A DNA stretch of 64,000 nt from Coenobita brevimanus (GCA_032717465.1 CM064683.1:34974042-35038041), one strand, 5' to 3'; positions 1 through 18,561 are shown, numbered from the stretch's first letter. Made by a program: numbers and translations. Notes: a model not told the origin generated them from the sequence alone.

Positions 1-1403
1 AGGACAATGTTTACATAGCATTAGAAGAAGAAACAGCCAGAAATAATGATCAGGTAGTGTGGCAAAAATAGGTCAGGTATGGTGATTAGTTAGTGAGTGA
101 AACAATGCTTATAATGCCTTTATTACTGCTTGAAAACCAATATACTGTCATACTACATATACATTCGTACCAAGTAAATAAATAAATACCGTTTATGAGT
201 GGATAAAATAGTTACCCTCCCATAGAACTCGTTTTCTTTGGTGCCAGCATGTTAGAAAACCCACTCAGGTAAGGAGGAACTCCTACCTGGATTGGGCACT
301 TTAAACCTCAGGTGAGCGATTTCTCTATGAATTTTCGATGTTTCTCACCAAAAGTGAAGGTTTTAGCCAAAAAAAAAAAAATCGAAAATACCTCGGGACT
401 GGGGGATGTCGGAGGTGTGGAAAACCTTGGGACGTGACGGGTTAACAATTGCACTCTGAGAAGTAAATGCATTGGCTGTTTCACACAGTATGATTGACTG
501 TGAGGTAATTACTTGTACAGAAATTGTGACTAATTTGTACTAATCAGGTGCATCGTGAAAATATTAGGCTACTAGTTATACACAACACATTTTTTTTGTA
601 CTTCAAGTCACAAATACGCTAATGCTCACATATTCATCATTATTTTCTGAGTAATGAGGGTAAAAATTTACTTACAGCCAACCAGGTCATTTTCTTTCTC
701 TCCAATGCACTTTTGGTTTTCTTTTATCATAATAGATAGGGTTACTCAAGGTATTTCCAATCATTGTTTCACAGATAACCATAAACAGTAACATTTATTG
801 CAATGCACTTGTAAAACTTATTATAAAACACTTATTTTCCTAACACTTATTGGATATAACATATACTTTACATTTCACTTATGTTTAAAAAAAAAAAACA
901 CCTGTGAATATCTGTTTACTATTTACAATTTCCCACACACCTGCTCAGGTACTGAGCCCATATTGACGATGACGTCAGTATTCATACTGCAGACAACGCT
1001 GGGGTCGATGATGCAATAGACGCGTTTCCGGTTCTGGGTAAACATGGCAAGTGCACTCTGCCATGTACAATACATAAAATCTTACTGACATGGCCATCGT
1101 AGATCCAAACTACCCCCTTCAGGTATGTTGTGAAGGAATGCTTTTCATGGTGTAAATGGTACGTAAATTGCAGTGAAATCGACTGGAAGTAGCTCACAGC
1201 TACTCTATTCCTGAGCGGTGCTCATACCTCACGAGGTGGAGAGTATTTAATACTGTATATGGCGTACAGTATCAGTTGTACGAGTTTGTATTGGTATTAT
1301 GCTTATGAATGTTTAATATTTGACCTCTTCATTATTAGTTTTCTAAAAGAACAGGTTCAGTGAGTGACTGAACTTGATGTTAAAGTACCTTCAGGAGGGT
1401 GTG
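1..1403. other. AT-rich stretch without a recognised gene
   Basis: Only short frames occur here and none has a recognisable motif, splice-site pattern or repeat family signature. Poly-A runs lie near 370 and 888. I see nothing that can be annotated. Confidence 0.5.
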
Positions 1404-1875
1404 ACGAAATACCGAATCGGCGGTCATTTACCGAATCAACACCAAATCGGCACTTTTAATTGGTGTTATAGATTTTTATCACCATATAGGTTCATACACA
1501 CCTAATTATCTGAAATCCGGTCAAATTTTTGTGTTTAACTTCATAAAAAAAATCTGGATTCAGAGCCGAAACGTGCTAAAGTTAGCGGAAGTGTGTCACC
1601 TTTAGCTCAACAACTTGCCATGGCAGACTTCTACTTTGTATAAATATTAATATAACATGCAAATACATTTATTTGCACTGAAAATCATTATTTGTGCTAA
1701 ATAGAATTCTGTCAAGGCGTGTTGACAAGCTAAAGTAGAAATACTGGCTAACCTTAGCATGATCTCATTCTGAATCTTAATTTTCTATTAATACCTAAAT
1801 GAAGCACAGTTTTTTGACCGAATTTCAGATAATTAGGTGTGTATGAACCTATTTGGTGAAGAAAATAATATTTCC
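1404..1875. mobile_element. Foldback (MITE-like) element, copy 1
   Basis: The two ends are inverted repeats of each other. The left arm at about 1472-1535 (containing TTCATACACACCTAATTATC) matches the reverse complement of the right arm at about 1803-1872 with few mismatches. A second copy lies at about 46094-47416 and shares both arms and the middle. Comparison with the right end of that copy extends the left end of this one outward to about 1404, through a GAATCGGCGG-containing segment. It has no coding capacity, so it is best read as a non-autonomous DNA transposon. The exact ends and target duplication are not resolved. Confidence 0.7.
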
Positions 1876-2640
1876 ACAACAGTAAAGACTGCTTTCCAAC
1901 ACTGGGAACTTCTGACGAGCAGTCAGCCACCATTGCTCTCGTCAGCCACCATTGCTTTCATTTATTCTCATTCGCTGGTACACAGGGGAATAATTTCCAT
2001 AGAGTGCTTTTGTCTATGCACTTACACTTTGGAACGAATCACTAGCAATTATTCCTCTTGTCACTGGGCATTCTTGGAGGTAAAAAATAAGCACAGTTCA
2101 TGCAGACTAAACGTAAACAAAGTTGACGACTATGCTGCCTCATTGTGAGTAGTGGCGTCACGACCAATCAGAGGCTGTTTCAGTGTCACGTGATTTTTCG
2201 GCTACTTTATCTATGATTTTTTCATGTATCTGCACATTTCTGGGGGGAAAAAATGGTTGACAGTAATTTTCTGCGTATCTCTTACCTATACAAGTATCCT
2301 GCTTAAAAAAAAAAATTTTGACCGAAGACTCGTCTATTGGCCCCATGCATGGAGGGATGGAATCAGACAAAGGAGAATAAGGAAGACATCACTCTACATT
2401 CTACCAGTGCCATGTACAGACTGAGCCATGCATCAGTGGGGTACCTTAGGTACCTACCTACCCTATGGTTGTCATTGAAAATGGTCACAAGTTCAAAGGA
2501 TGGCGGGAAGGTGCATGCAGCATAACCCGTCAGCCAGCAGAGCTCCGCGCCCTGAATCGTGACAGCTATGCACATCAGCCAGCCCATAGGGGTTAAGAGC
2601 AATTTCTGGTGATGCCTCATTAGTACATATGCACACAACA
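1876..2640. other. No recognised gene
   Basis: Overlapping short frames on both strands carry no family motif. A short tandem duplication (GTCAGCCACCATTGCT, twice) lies at about 1922-1955. Nothing else stands out. Confidence 0.4.
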
Positions 2641-3230
2641 GTGTTCTCTGTGGTGATTCAGTGGCAAGATGAGACGTAGTTGTTATTGTGGTAGGATTAT
2701 GGAAATGTAGTGAGAGCTGTGTGGTACTGTGGAACTGGTGAGGTAATAATGTGGTGTGGGCCGTGTGATATGTCAGTTTGTGTTTTTATGCAAAGAAGGA
2801 ACCAAAGTGCTGTGATGTAAGTATGGTTTAGTGTGCTGTTGTGGTTATAAATGTGATGGTGGCATGATGTGCCTAATGTGGTTAAACTTGTGGCAGTGGC
2901 TTGATGCTGTGGTGTAAGAGTGGTAGTGAGCTGGTGCTAAGATATCGGTGTATTAGTAAGCTGGTGTTGTGGCGTGTGTTAGCGAGTTAGTGTTGTGGTG
3001 TAAGTGTGTTAATGAGTTTGTTTTGAGATGTAAGTGAGGTTGTCAGTTAGAGCCTCAGTGGGTAGTGAGTTGGTCTTTAGTGTAAGTGTAGTAGTGGGTT
3101 AGTGTTGTGATGTCAGCGTGGTTGTACTGTGGTCATGTGGTACAGATGTGGTGGTGCTAAGGTGGAATTGTGCAAGACTGGTAGTGGTATGGTGATGCGG
3201 TTGTCATGGCAGTAATTTCCTGACCCGAAA
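2641..3230. repeat. Degenerate GTGGT/TGTGGT-rich repeat
   Basis: Words such as GTGGT, GTTGTGG and GTGATG recur irregularly through this G+T-rich stretch. The vocabulary matches the stronger minisatellite at 33756-34860 and, on the opposite strand, the sequences flanking element A. No fixed period is visible, so it looks old. It encodes nothing recognisable. Confidence 0.5.
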
Positions 3231-4154
3231 GCTATGAGGTGGTGTGATGCGACGGCACAGACGTTGTCAAACATCACAAGTGGTCTCCCCAAACCTGAAT
3301 CGAATGTTCAGCAATAGAAGGAATTAAATCATATTGACGTAAACGTACTGAACGGGTTTATAGAGACTGCTTTATAACCCCATCACTACGAGAGTCTTCT
3401 CAAAGCTAAGAAAAATCGTCTTGCCGCAGATAGAATGAAGTATCAGTTGCGTTCGACAGCCTGACATACGTTCATCATGAAACCGTCAAAGGGGGATGAA
3501 AATGGGAGTGTTGAGCAAGGAAACGAGTGATATGGGCTGCAGTTTTGGAAAGCTGTTGAAATGAGGCAGGAAAACACTCGCAGATCTTGTGAAAATGGAT
3601 ATTGAAGAAGCAATGTTTTGAGTGCAGCAAAGGCTTATTTCAAGATTTTCCTCTGGACTCAGCCTATCAGAGGGGTATAGAAATGACCGTGGGAGACAAA
3701 GAACTGGCTGAAATAATTTGGAACTGTGATGGGGATTGGGAAGAGACTATGAGAGTACACCTTTTGAAAATGGGCAATGTACGATTAATAGCATGGGTGC
3801 AGTGAAGGTTCATTTGAAAGTTTTCCCCAATAATAACAATAACATGTTAAGCCCGCATTGCATTCATGTACCAGGCGTTTGGTGACGTAGGAAATAGTCA
3901 ACATACTGAAGTGGTTCATGAAGATTGCCTGCTATCTGAATAAAATCGTCTGGCACTAACAGGAATGAATTTTTGAAGATTTAATCGGCTGAATGTTTTC
4001 ATACTGTAATATTAATCAGTGTCAAGAGAAATACAATGGCAGTCTATGGAGATTAGAAAGTGAGTACCCCTCCGTGCATGACGCCATGCGGCCGCTAGTC
4101 TCAGTTCAGCAATACTGTCATATCACTTAGTTTTCAAGTATGCCGAATTAGTGT
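3231..4154. other. No recognised gene
   Basis: The longest frame (about 67 codons, 3602-3805) resembles no family I know. No structural repeat is evident. Confidence 0.4.
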
Positions 4155-4508
4155 GCAGTTTATGGATGCAATTCCTTCATTTGCACATTTTCCTCTCTTT
4201 TCTATCACTGTACCCAGGTATTTGAACTCTCTCACCAGTTCCAGTCTCTCTCCATTCACTGTAACATAACACTGGGAGTCATCTTCCCTCTTGATTACTC
4301 TTTTCAGCATTTACTAGGCACGACGCTCACAGACATCAGCAAAACTCTGCAGTAGTCTACCAAGTTCTTGAGCGGTATTTGCAGTTAGTATTGCATCATT
4401 AGCATACAACAGATTTGAGATATTCCATCCATCACCATTCATTACCAACGCCATCCCTCTCTCCATTACTTGTGTTTTTACTTCTTTCATCACCCCATCT
4501 AATATACT
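4155..4508 (-). pseudogene. Old non-LTR reverse transcriptase remnant, palm-thumb part
   Basis: The minus strand translates as a decayed RT segment. It starts with a DGVMKEV motif, then has YANDAIL where the catalytic (F/Y)ADD box should be, then a FKYLGTVIEKRG thumb motif, with stops between them. The Asp-to-Asn change in the ADD box abolishes the metal site. The piece begins almost exactly where the RT remnant at 7953-8210 ends (GCVMS), lacking only about seven codons. The two are therefore probably one old element split by the younger insertion between them. It lies next to a GT microsatellite. Confidence 0.7.
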
Positions 4509-4520
4509 ATAGCACTAGCC

Positions 4521-4522
4521 GT

Positions 4523-4584
<62 letters not shown>
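4521..4584. repeat. (GT)n microsatellite
   Basis: About 30 GT units with a single early interruption. It sits at the edge of the old RT remnant. Confidence 0.95.
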
Positions 4585-4586
<2 letters not shown>

Positions 4587-4850
4587 TTTGGGCAGCCGAA
4601 ACTACACATTCAAATCGCACCAAAATTGGCACAAAAATCGCAAAAACTTCTGATGTGAAAAAACTTGGTCCCATCACGATTGAAAAACTTTTACTATATT
4701 TAATGAGCGATCACATTTTGACCAAAAAAACGCTGCTCCCGAAGCCAGGCATAGGATCTCCGTAGAATTTTTTGCCCATAGCAACAGCAGCGCGAGAGCC
4801 CTCCGCAGGAGCAAGTGCGAGGGGCCCGAAGGGCCCACGAGCACTTGTCC
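4585..4850. other. Intervening sequence with imperfect GC-rich hairpin
   Basis: A GC-rich near-palindrome occupies 4812-4847 (outer arms CAAGTGC and GCACTTG, inner GGGCCC blocks around GAA). No gene is recognisable. The segment separates the old RT remnant from the microsatellite tail of the younger element. Confidence 0.4.
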
Positions 4851-5022
<172 letters not shown>

Positions 5023-5031
5023 CCAGACGCC

Positions 5032-6902
5032 TCAATCCCGTTTGGGGTGGCCACACACAAAACGCCTCCACGTCGCCCTGTCCCCCGCCATTTCACTGCC
5101 CTGCTCCCAACTCACACCCACCTCTCTCATACACCTCTCCACCCCATCCCTCCATCTCATCCTCGGCCTCCCCCTCCCTCTTCCCCCCTCCACCTCACTC
5201 ACATACACTCTCTTCGTCAGTCTTTCACCCTCCATCCTCTCCACATGGCCAAACTACCTCAGTGTGTTCCTCATAACGCTTCCTATCACATCCACATCCA
5301 CACCACAACGCTCCTTTATATCCTCATTCGTCAGCCTGTCTCTCCATGTGACTTCACAGGCTCCTCTTAAAAAACTCATTTCCACTGCTCTCACTCTTGA
5401 CTTGTGTCTTTCCAACAACATCGAAGCTTCACTTCCATACGTTAGAGTTGATATCACAATACTGTCATGTAGTACCTTTTTCACTTCCATGCTCACTTCC
5501 CTGTTTCTTATCACTGCTTTCAAAGAACCAGCAACCTTTCTTCCCTGCTGTACCCTTTCAAGCACTTCGCCTTCCAAACCTCCATCCTTACTCATCACAC
5601 TACCCAAGTACTTAAACGTACTCACATTTTCCATTTCCTCACCATGCAACTTTGCTGTACATTCACTGACTTCACCTCTCTCAAAGACTATCACTTTACT
5701 CTTCACTACATTTACCTTTAGATTCTGTTTCTTACACACTCTCCCAAACTCATCCACCAAGCCTTGCAGCTCCCCTACGTCTTCACTCAACAACAGAGTA
5801 TCATCTGCAAACAACAGTACAGGGAGTTTCCAAACACTATCCTCTCTCACCAGGGCCACTCCAACATCCACTACCCTACCTTGTACCTCTTTTATTACCC
5901 CATCCATGTACAGATTGAACAACCATGGAGACATGACACATCCCTGTTTCAACCCAACTTTCAAAGAGAAAAATTCACTTAGTTCACCATCTACATGCAC
6001 TGCAGCCTTACCACCATCATACTGTACATACTCTTCACAGCATTCAACAACTTCCCATCTACTCCATATATTCTAAATACTTTCCACAATCCTTGTCTAT
6101 CCACCCGGTCATATGCTTTCTCCAAATCCATGAAAGCCGCATACAACTTCTTTCCCTTCTCTAGAAACTTTTCCACTAAAGATCTAGGAATGAATATCTG
6201 ATCTACACAACCTCTTCCCCTCCTAAAGCCTCCCTGTTCTTCTCCAACTAATTTCTCTGTTCTTTCTCTAACTCTGTCAATAAGTATCCTACCATACACT
6301 TTTCCTATTATACTAAGAAGACAAATACCCCTATGATTACCAAACACTTCTTTTTCCCCTTTCCCTTTGTACAAGGAAATAATTATACCTGACTTCCAAT
6401 CCTCCGGGACTCTACCTTCCTCCCAGGCCAATCTACCCATCTTCCACATCCATTCTACTACAATCTCTCCCCCATGCTTCAGCATTTCACCACACACTCC
6501 ATCAATTTCTGGGGCTTTCCCCAATTTAACTTTCTTCATTGCTTCCACAACTTCTATCCTACTGATTTCTTCCTGTCTTCTCACCTCCCTCCTTCTCCCA
6601 GCCATTCCCCAGCCACTTATACTCGCATTACTTCCATCCTCTATGTTCAACAATTCCTTAAAGTGTTCTCTCCATCTGCTCACTTTTTCTCCCTTCACTA
6701 GTAATCTACCATTTTTATCTTTCAATCCTCTGCTAACCTCACTTCCACTCTGTCTTACTCTCTTCACCTCTTTCCAGAACATTTTCTTACAGTCCCTCCA
6801 CTTTACACTCAAATTCCTTCCAAATTCCTCATCCACTCTCTTCTTACTCTCTCCTACTAATCTTTTCACCTCTATATTTCTTTCTACATATAACTCTTCC
6901 AC
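5032..6902 (-). pseudogene. Reverse transcriptase of the non-LTR element (copy 1), frameshifted
   Basis: The RT domain is complete in motif content. The fingers contain ISLYKGKGEKE and GICLLSIIGKVYGRIL. Motif A is FMDLEKAYDRVD, motif B is GLKQGCVMSPWLFNLYMDG, and the catalytic box LLFADDTLLL is intact. The thumb carries FKYLGSVM, and the C-terminus has HVERMEGERL and GRPRMRWRDGVE. Three frames are used (5991-6902, 5254-6000, 5032-5244), giving at least two frameshifts. There is no RNase H domain. The ATG and other starts inside these frames are not biological starts. Confidence 0.85.
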
Positions 6903-7953
6903 CTCTCAACTTCTTCCACGCCCCTATTTCTCATCCGTTCATTGTATGCTTTCTTCTTTTGTGCCACAGCCTGTCTCACCTCTTCATTCCACCACGCTGT
7001 TCCGTGCACCCCCCTCCGTCTTCTCTTCCTCCCACACACCACATCACACGCTGCACATATTGCTTCTGTAAATATCCTGCACACACCTTCCACGTCCCCC
7101 ATCTGCTCCAATTCATATTTGCCCAATTGTTCCTCCACTTCTCTCTTATACTCTGCCTTTTTCTCATCCTCTTGTAACCTTTCCAGTCTCCTTGCAACTA
7201 CTTCCTCTCGTCTTTCCCTTCTTCTATTTCTCCATCTTACTTGGATCCTACTTCTGGCCACCACCAAGTAGTGGTCAGAAAGTCCACTCCACTCAACCTC
7301 TATAAGCTCTTGCATCCATTACACATCTTCGCATCCTTTCATCTACACACACATAATCAATCATTGCCTTCCTTTCATTCAGTTCACCACCCACCCTTCT
7401 CATCACTCGCCATGTATACCTGTGGATCATTTTATGCCTGAAGAGGGTATTGGCTATCACCAACCCCCTCCCAGCACAAATGTCCACTAATGCACTGCCA
7501 TTCTCATCTATCTCAGCAGGCACACCCCACTCACCAACTATTCCATCCACCTTCACATTCCCTACTTTACCATTCATATCACCGATCAAAAACACTCTCA
7601 TTCCTTCCAAACTTTTCCATGCACACTTCCACATTTGTCCAGAACCCTTCTCTCACTGTGCTAGCACGATCTTGCGTTGGTGCATACACACACACAATCG
7701 CCCACATTTGTATTCCAACTTTCAACCTTACCCACACAATCCTTGACCCAAGTGATCCATACTGTCTTATGTTCTTTTTCCATCTTTTACTCACAACTAT
7801 ACAAACTCCTTCCTTTGCCTTCTCATTCTCACCTACTCCTGCACATATACCCCATCCATACTCCCATTCTCTCACACTTTCTTCTCTCCATTTTGTTTCA
7901 GTTATTCCACATACATCCACTTTCGCACCCTCAAGCACCTGGACAATCTCCAG
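6884..7953 (-). pseudogene. Endonuclease domain of the non-LTR element (copy 1), frameshifted
   Basis: The domain nicks target DNA to prime reverse transcription. Motifs appear in the expected order: ITETKW (about 7880), VCVYAPTQ (about 7680), LIGDMNGKVG (about 7575), AMIDYVCVD (about 7360) and SDHYLVVA (about 7275). They fall in three frames (7579-8001, 7293-7634, 6884-7315), so at least two frameshifts interrupt it. The metal and catalytic residues of the EEP family seem retained, but the N-terminal Asn motif is missing because of the 5' truncation. A basic linker leads to RT. Confidence 0.8.
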
Positions 7954-8210
7954 GTGGACATCACACAACCTTGTCTCGCACCAGCAGTGATCGTAAACCA
8001 TTCGCTTACATGCCCATTTACCTTTACAAATGCCTCACTACCATCATAAAATACGGCACCTAGCAGCGTAGCATCTTCACCTTACATGCGCAACACCTTC
8101 CAAAATCCTTGTCTTATGCGTTATCCGGATCCATAAATGCCATAAACACCTTATAGTCCTTCTCACAAGCCATCTCCACTATCTGTCTCACTGCAACTAT
8201 TTAATCCACA
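7953..8210 (-). pseudogene. Old non-LTR reverse transcriptase remnant, fingers-palm part
   Basis: Decayed RT on the minus strand. It shows a VRQIVEMACEK region, motif A as FMDPDNA followed by a stop codon where Tyr is expected, a frameshift, FYDGSEAFVKVNG, and motif B as ARQGCVMS. It stops at the position where the younger element begins, and its continuation is the remnant at 4155-4508. The join is seen as an abrupt change from RT motif B to endonuclease sequence at about 7953. Confidence 0.7.
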
Positions 8211-8211
8211 C

Positions 8212-8293
8212 ATTATTATTATTATTATTATTATTATTAGTAGTAGTAGTAGTAGTAGTAATAGTAGTAGTAGTAGTAGTAGTAGTAGCAGTA
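8212..8293. repeat. (ATT)n then (AGT)n trinucleotide repeat
   Basis: About nine ATT units change directly to AGT units with minor interruptions. The tract sits at the 5' side of the old RT remnant. Confidence 0.9.
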
Positions 8294-8462
8294 GTATCAT
8301 TAATTCACGCTGCGCATTCCCATTTATATCAGTATTTCTCTTTTAGTTTTGTTCAGCACGTTAAAGTCTTTGAAAATGTACGGCTGCTTAAAATAAAGTG
8401 AAAACACTTACTTGTTTATGTCAGTGACCTGAAAATACAATAAACAAATAATAAATATATGT

Positions 8463-8802
8463 CAAACGAAAGAAAAGCATTTGGGAGCAGAATGCTAATC
8501 GCCCGCCAGACCATTGGCAGCCATTTTGGTGAACTTAGCCTTGACCCCGAGTGCCCATTTTCGAACTCGTCCAAGATGTTGGCCATATCTTGATACCCTG
8601 AAGGTTTCATGTTGATAGCTCAAGCCGTTCATGAGATGTAATGGTGTTGAAGGCGTACGATAAAAACTAGTTGAAATCTGGCAGCCATTTTGGTGGCCTT
8701 GACCTTGACCCAAAGTGCCCATTTTCGAACTCGTCCGAGGTTTTGGCTATATATTCGTACCCTGAAGGTTTCGTGTTGATTAGCTGTTCATGAGATATAA
8801 TG

Positions 8803-8883
<81 letters not shown>

Positions 8884-8935
8884 GCTGGCAAAAACATTAC
8901 CTTTCCGCCTTGCTAAATTCGGGAGATAGTAATAC
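8463..8935. repeat. Dispersed repeat with internal (AC)n, copy 1
   Basis: This shares extended similarity with 63523-63930. The unit has two internal subrepeats, each with GGCAGCCATTTTGGTG, CTTGACC, TTTTCGAACTCG and ATACCCTGAA motifs in the same order. They are followed by an AC tract (8806-8880) and a short GC-containing end (AAAACATTACC, CCGCCTTG). It has no coding capacity. It is probably a non-autonomous mobile element; the class is not determined. Confidence 0.75.
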
Positions 8936-9599
8936 CTCCCAATATTCCGTAACGTGACACAACTGAACTGAACACGTTTGATGCTTATATGGTTACATCC
9001 ACACATTTTCGAATGCTCTGCAGAATCCCGGACTCCAGAATCATATTTTTATACCATCTCTACGGTGCTATTTACTGACTGCAAAAAATATAAAATTCTG
9101 CCAAAGAGGGTTAAGTTCATCTCATATAGCCAGAGATGTATGTAAATGCTACTCTCAGATTATTCTCATTCAAAATCCAAACTTTTTTATTTTAGATACT
9201 TTTACATTCTTTCACCATTAGGCTGCACACCCTTGCCCATACTGTGCGCCGCAAAAGGGCAGCGATCCCCTCAGCTTCGAAAACACTGCCTTAAAGAGAA
9301 TCCCCCGGTACTGAAGAGATTACTGAAGGCTATATCAAATCTTCCAATTTCGATAAACCTCTCACGACTGTAGAAAGGAGAGATTGCGAGAATTAAAAAT
9401 GAAAAGGATGTCATTTGAATGACGTGGGTATGGTGTGGACGTGATAAAAAAAAAGGACAGAAAAAGACGGAAAGAAAAAAAAAACTCAAAAGGAGCGATA
9501 CAATTATCAAAATCCTCTGTGAAGTGAACCACATCCTCTTTTATTCTACTTTATCTTTTGAAAAATTGTAGACTAAATTTTGAAAAAAAAAAAAAAAAA
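8936..9599. other. No recognised gene
   Basis: Short frames only. An A-rich run near 9575-9600 marks the start of the purine-rich domain. Confidence 0.4.
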
Positions 9600-15000
<5,401 letters not shown>

Positions 15001-15010
15001 AACATTGGTA

Positions 15011-15122
15011 ACGCTACGCTGTTGCAACCCTCCATCTGACCAAGCACATACCCCCCACTTCCCTGCACACCTAACCAAGCGCATAATGGCCATCCCTCAC
15101 CTCCCCCCGCGCATAACACAGA
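15011..15122 (+). repeat. Direct repeat, left copy
   Basis: The segment from CTACGCTGTTGCAACCCT through ATAACACA recurs 526 bp downstream at 15537-15647 with about 80-85% identity by eye. The two copies bracket the trinucleotide array between them. Confidence 0.8.
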
Positions 15123-15189
15123 AACATTAAAACTTAATGTAATCAGTGAGTGATATGAAACAGAGAAGTGAGATAGGAAGTAAAAAACC

Positions 15190-15538
15190 GCCATCATCAT
15201 CATCACCACCGCCATCATCATCATCATCACAACCACCACCACCATCATCACCACAACCACCACCACCATCATCACTACGATTATCATCATCATCATCATC
15301 ATTATCATCACCATCATCATTATCATCACCATCATCACTACCACCACCACCACCATCATAGTCACCACCACCACCACCATCATCCACTACCACCACCACC
15401 ACCACCACCACCACCACCACCACCACCACCATCATCATCACTACCACTACCATCATCATCATCACTCCCACTACCATCATCATCATCATCATCATCATCA
15501 CCATCATCACTACCACCACCATCACCATCGTCATCTAC
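15190..15538. repeat. (ATC)n/(ACC)n trinucleotide array
   Basis: About 350 bp of mixed CAT and CAC triplets includes a run of about 14 CAC units near 15390-15430. It is open in several frames only because of its composition. Confidence 0.95.
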
Positions 15539-15647
15539 GCTACGCTGTTGCAACCCTCAATCTGACCAAGCACACACATCCCGCCTCCCCGCACGCCCAA
15601 CCAAGCTCATAACGACCCTCACCCTCCCTCCCTCTGTGTAACACAAA
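15537..15647 (+). repeat. Direct repeat, right copy
   Basis: Partner of 15011-15122. The homologous part starts at GCTACGCTGTTGCAACCCT and fades after the GTAACACA motif. Confidence 0.8.
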
Positions 15648-15720
15648 GACAGCAGGTCACATTGAAGTCTCCGATAAGATTTATTTGTTTTTACTTTTTT
15701 ATTATAAAGAAAAAAAAACG

Positions 15721-15965
15721 TACTTAAGACAGCATTCTACCAATGAAAAGGCACCAGTTCACTATAAGACACAAACTATATGAAATTTGATGACCAGTGA
15801 ATACTAGTTGACTTCTGGGGTCAGATTACTAGCTCAAGTTGCACTGATATCTCTGAGACTTTTATTTTCTTAATTTTCAAAAAAACTACTTAAGATACAG
15901 CATTCTAACTATCAAAAGTCACCAGTTCGCTATAAGACACAATTATGTGAAATTTCATGACTCTA
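15721..15965 (+). repeat. Local tandem duplication (two units, offset about 167 bp)
   Basis: The segment at about 15721-15793 (TACTTAAGACAGCATTCTA ... CACCAGTTC ... ATAAGACACAA ... GAAATTT) is repeated at about 15888-15962 with about 85% identity by eye. It is noncoding. Confidence 0.75.
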
Positions 15966-16158
15966 TAGTTAATATTCTCTGAAATCCGCTTCGGCAACTA
16001 ATATCTCTACGCCCAGCCGCCCAACTCTACAGACGGACACCAGTGATAACGATACCCTCCTTGATCAAGTGGACGGTAAAATGTCGTGAGTAATATTTTC
16101 AGCACCAGAAGAGTGAGAAATTGAATCAAGGGAAAGATACCTGACGATGATGTAATAG

Positions 16159-16161
<3 letters not shown>

Positions 16162-16240
<79 letters not shown>
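16162..16240. repeat. (TC)n microsatellite
   Basis: An uninterrupted run of about 40 TC units. The sequence from about 16260 to 17050 that follows is again purine-rich on the + strand, and no gene is recognisable in it. Confidence 0.97.
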
Positions 16241-16242
<2 letters not shown>

Positions 16243-17433
16243 GTTTTCATCACCAACGGAAGTGCGTACTTCTCCGGCTGCAAGAAAGACTTCAACGATT
16301 CTTTTTAGGAAGGACATTAAAAGGGAGACAAAAATAGACAGAGCGGGATGGAAGAAAGGTTGATTAAATCCGAGGAGAAACGAAAAAATTGGAAACAGGA
16401 TGTGAAGGAGACGGAGAAAAAAGTTATGTTGGCTGAAAGTCAAAGTGTGACGACGGAAAGGACATGGACAGAGCAGAAGAAATTAATAAGAACAACAGGA
16501 AGGAGAAGAGAATAGAGGAGACGGAAGACAGGAGGAGCAAGAAAAGAAAATGGTGAGATATATTTATAAATATGTGCGAGAGGAAGTGCAAAGGAGAAAA
16601 TAGATTCACTCTTGTTGAATCAAAAGCAGAGGCAAGAGGTGAAGGAGACACAAGATGAAAGAAGAGAGGAGATAAAGACAAGACGAACTGATAATAAGGA
16701 GTGAATAAACTGAAGAAGAAAGGTAAGAGAGAGTGACTGAAAGAATGCTAGAATGAAGAGGAATGTATATAAAAGAAGGAAAGAGAGGGGATGCAAGAGA
16801 GATGGTAATGTGAAGAAAAAAAGAAAAAACAGAAGGGGGTTGTGATTCCACTATTGAACTGAAGACGTAAGGAAAATACAGTACGATTAAAATGCTAAAG
16901 AAAGTGATGGCGTGACAGTATAACGCTGAGGACGATGGGGAGAAGAACAGGCAGAGAGCGGGAAAAGAGCAAGAGAAAAGAAAGACGGAAAGAAATAATA
17001 AAAGTAAGTGAAAAGTAAGGAGTATGACATGAGAAAACTTTATGTAAGGGAGCAGAGTAAACAGCCCACCTTTGCGCTAAAGTTGACATCGCCCATGTGT
17101 CATATCGCTGCTTAGCCACTAATAATGACCCTTAATATTAAATTTCAGCAAGGTGTGAGTGAGAAAATGAGGGAAAGAAAAAGCATGTAAACCAGCAGAG
17201 TTAATTAAAGAACCGAATAAAAAATGGGTTAAAAAAAAAAAAATCAGCGAAAGGAAAAAATCTGGAAATACGACTCAGATTTGAATGAGCAAAAAAATTA
17301 AGAAGGGTAACTAAACTGTAAAAAGGAATACCAATAATATTTTCCGAAAGTGAAAACAATAGAAAATTATTACATAACCAGCAGACGAAGAAATGATAAT
17401 TTCATAAAGCTGGTAGTGTTAGATGCTTGAAAA

Positions 17434-17437
<4 letters not shown>

Positions 17438-17477
<40 letters not shown>

Positions 17478-17692
17478 AAGAAAGAGAGACCGAACATAGA
17501 ACCAGGGGCCTGAAGAGTTTACTGTGAGAAAAATCATTTTCGTCTAGTTCTGGTTCACTTTCTCTCTTTCTGTCGCAGTCCGTGTCCCTCTGTATGTCTG
17601 TCACTATCTTTATTAATCTCTGTCTGTGTCTGTATTTCATCCCAGTCCCTGTCTTTGCATATTTCTGTCTAGTACCATTCTGCTTATGTTTC

Positions 17693-17783
<91 letters not shown>

Positions 17784-17875
17784 CTTATTCTGACAACAAA
17801 ACTACCAACCTCTCACATCAACCTTTCCGGAACGTAAATGATGCACTCTATTTCCACGTCCCTATTCCTTCTCTT

Positions 17876-17955
<80 letters not shown>

Positions 17956-18091
17956 ATCCTTTCCTTCCCTCTTCCCAGCATATTTATTGCCAAAACATTT
18001 CCTCTCCTCATACCATATTTTCCTGACAATTTCTCCTGCCATGACTCCCTCACTTCCTTCCTCTCTTTCTCTCGTCTTCACTCTGCCTGAC

Positions 18092-18146
<55 letters not shown>

Positions 18147-18466
18147 CATTGCCAATCACGTGCTCATTTTTCCTGATTCGCCCTTTTCGATTTACTGCTC
18201 TCAATAAAGGTCAATCCATCTCCAGTATACTACTCCTTACTTTGTCGATCAACACATTACTCTTTCAATCACTCGTTCGCTCATCACTACTGTACTGTAT
18301 TCTTTCACTTAATCACTCACTCACTTGGCCACTCCCTCGCTTTCCCGTCTCCCACAGTTGGTCTTCAGTAATTAAGAAGAGAGCAATCCTCAAACAGCAT
18401 CAGTATAAGCTTTCTTCCCTATCGTTTGAGAGAGAGAGAGAGAGAGAGAGAATGCATGTTTTTGTG

Positions 18467-18558
<92 letters not shown>
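17438..18558. repeat. Cluster of AG, TC and GT microsatellites
   Basis: Runs at 17438-17468 (AG), 17696-17780 (TC), 17879-17954 (TC), 18092-18143 (TC), 18427-18451 (AG) and 18469-18558 (GT) are separated by unique spacers of 100-280 bp. The composition switches from purine to pyrimidine on the + strand here. The 349-codon + frame crossing the cluster is a compositional artefact. Confidence 0.9.
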
Positions 18559-18560
<2 letters not shown>

Positions 18561-18561
<1 letters not shown>

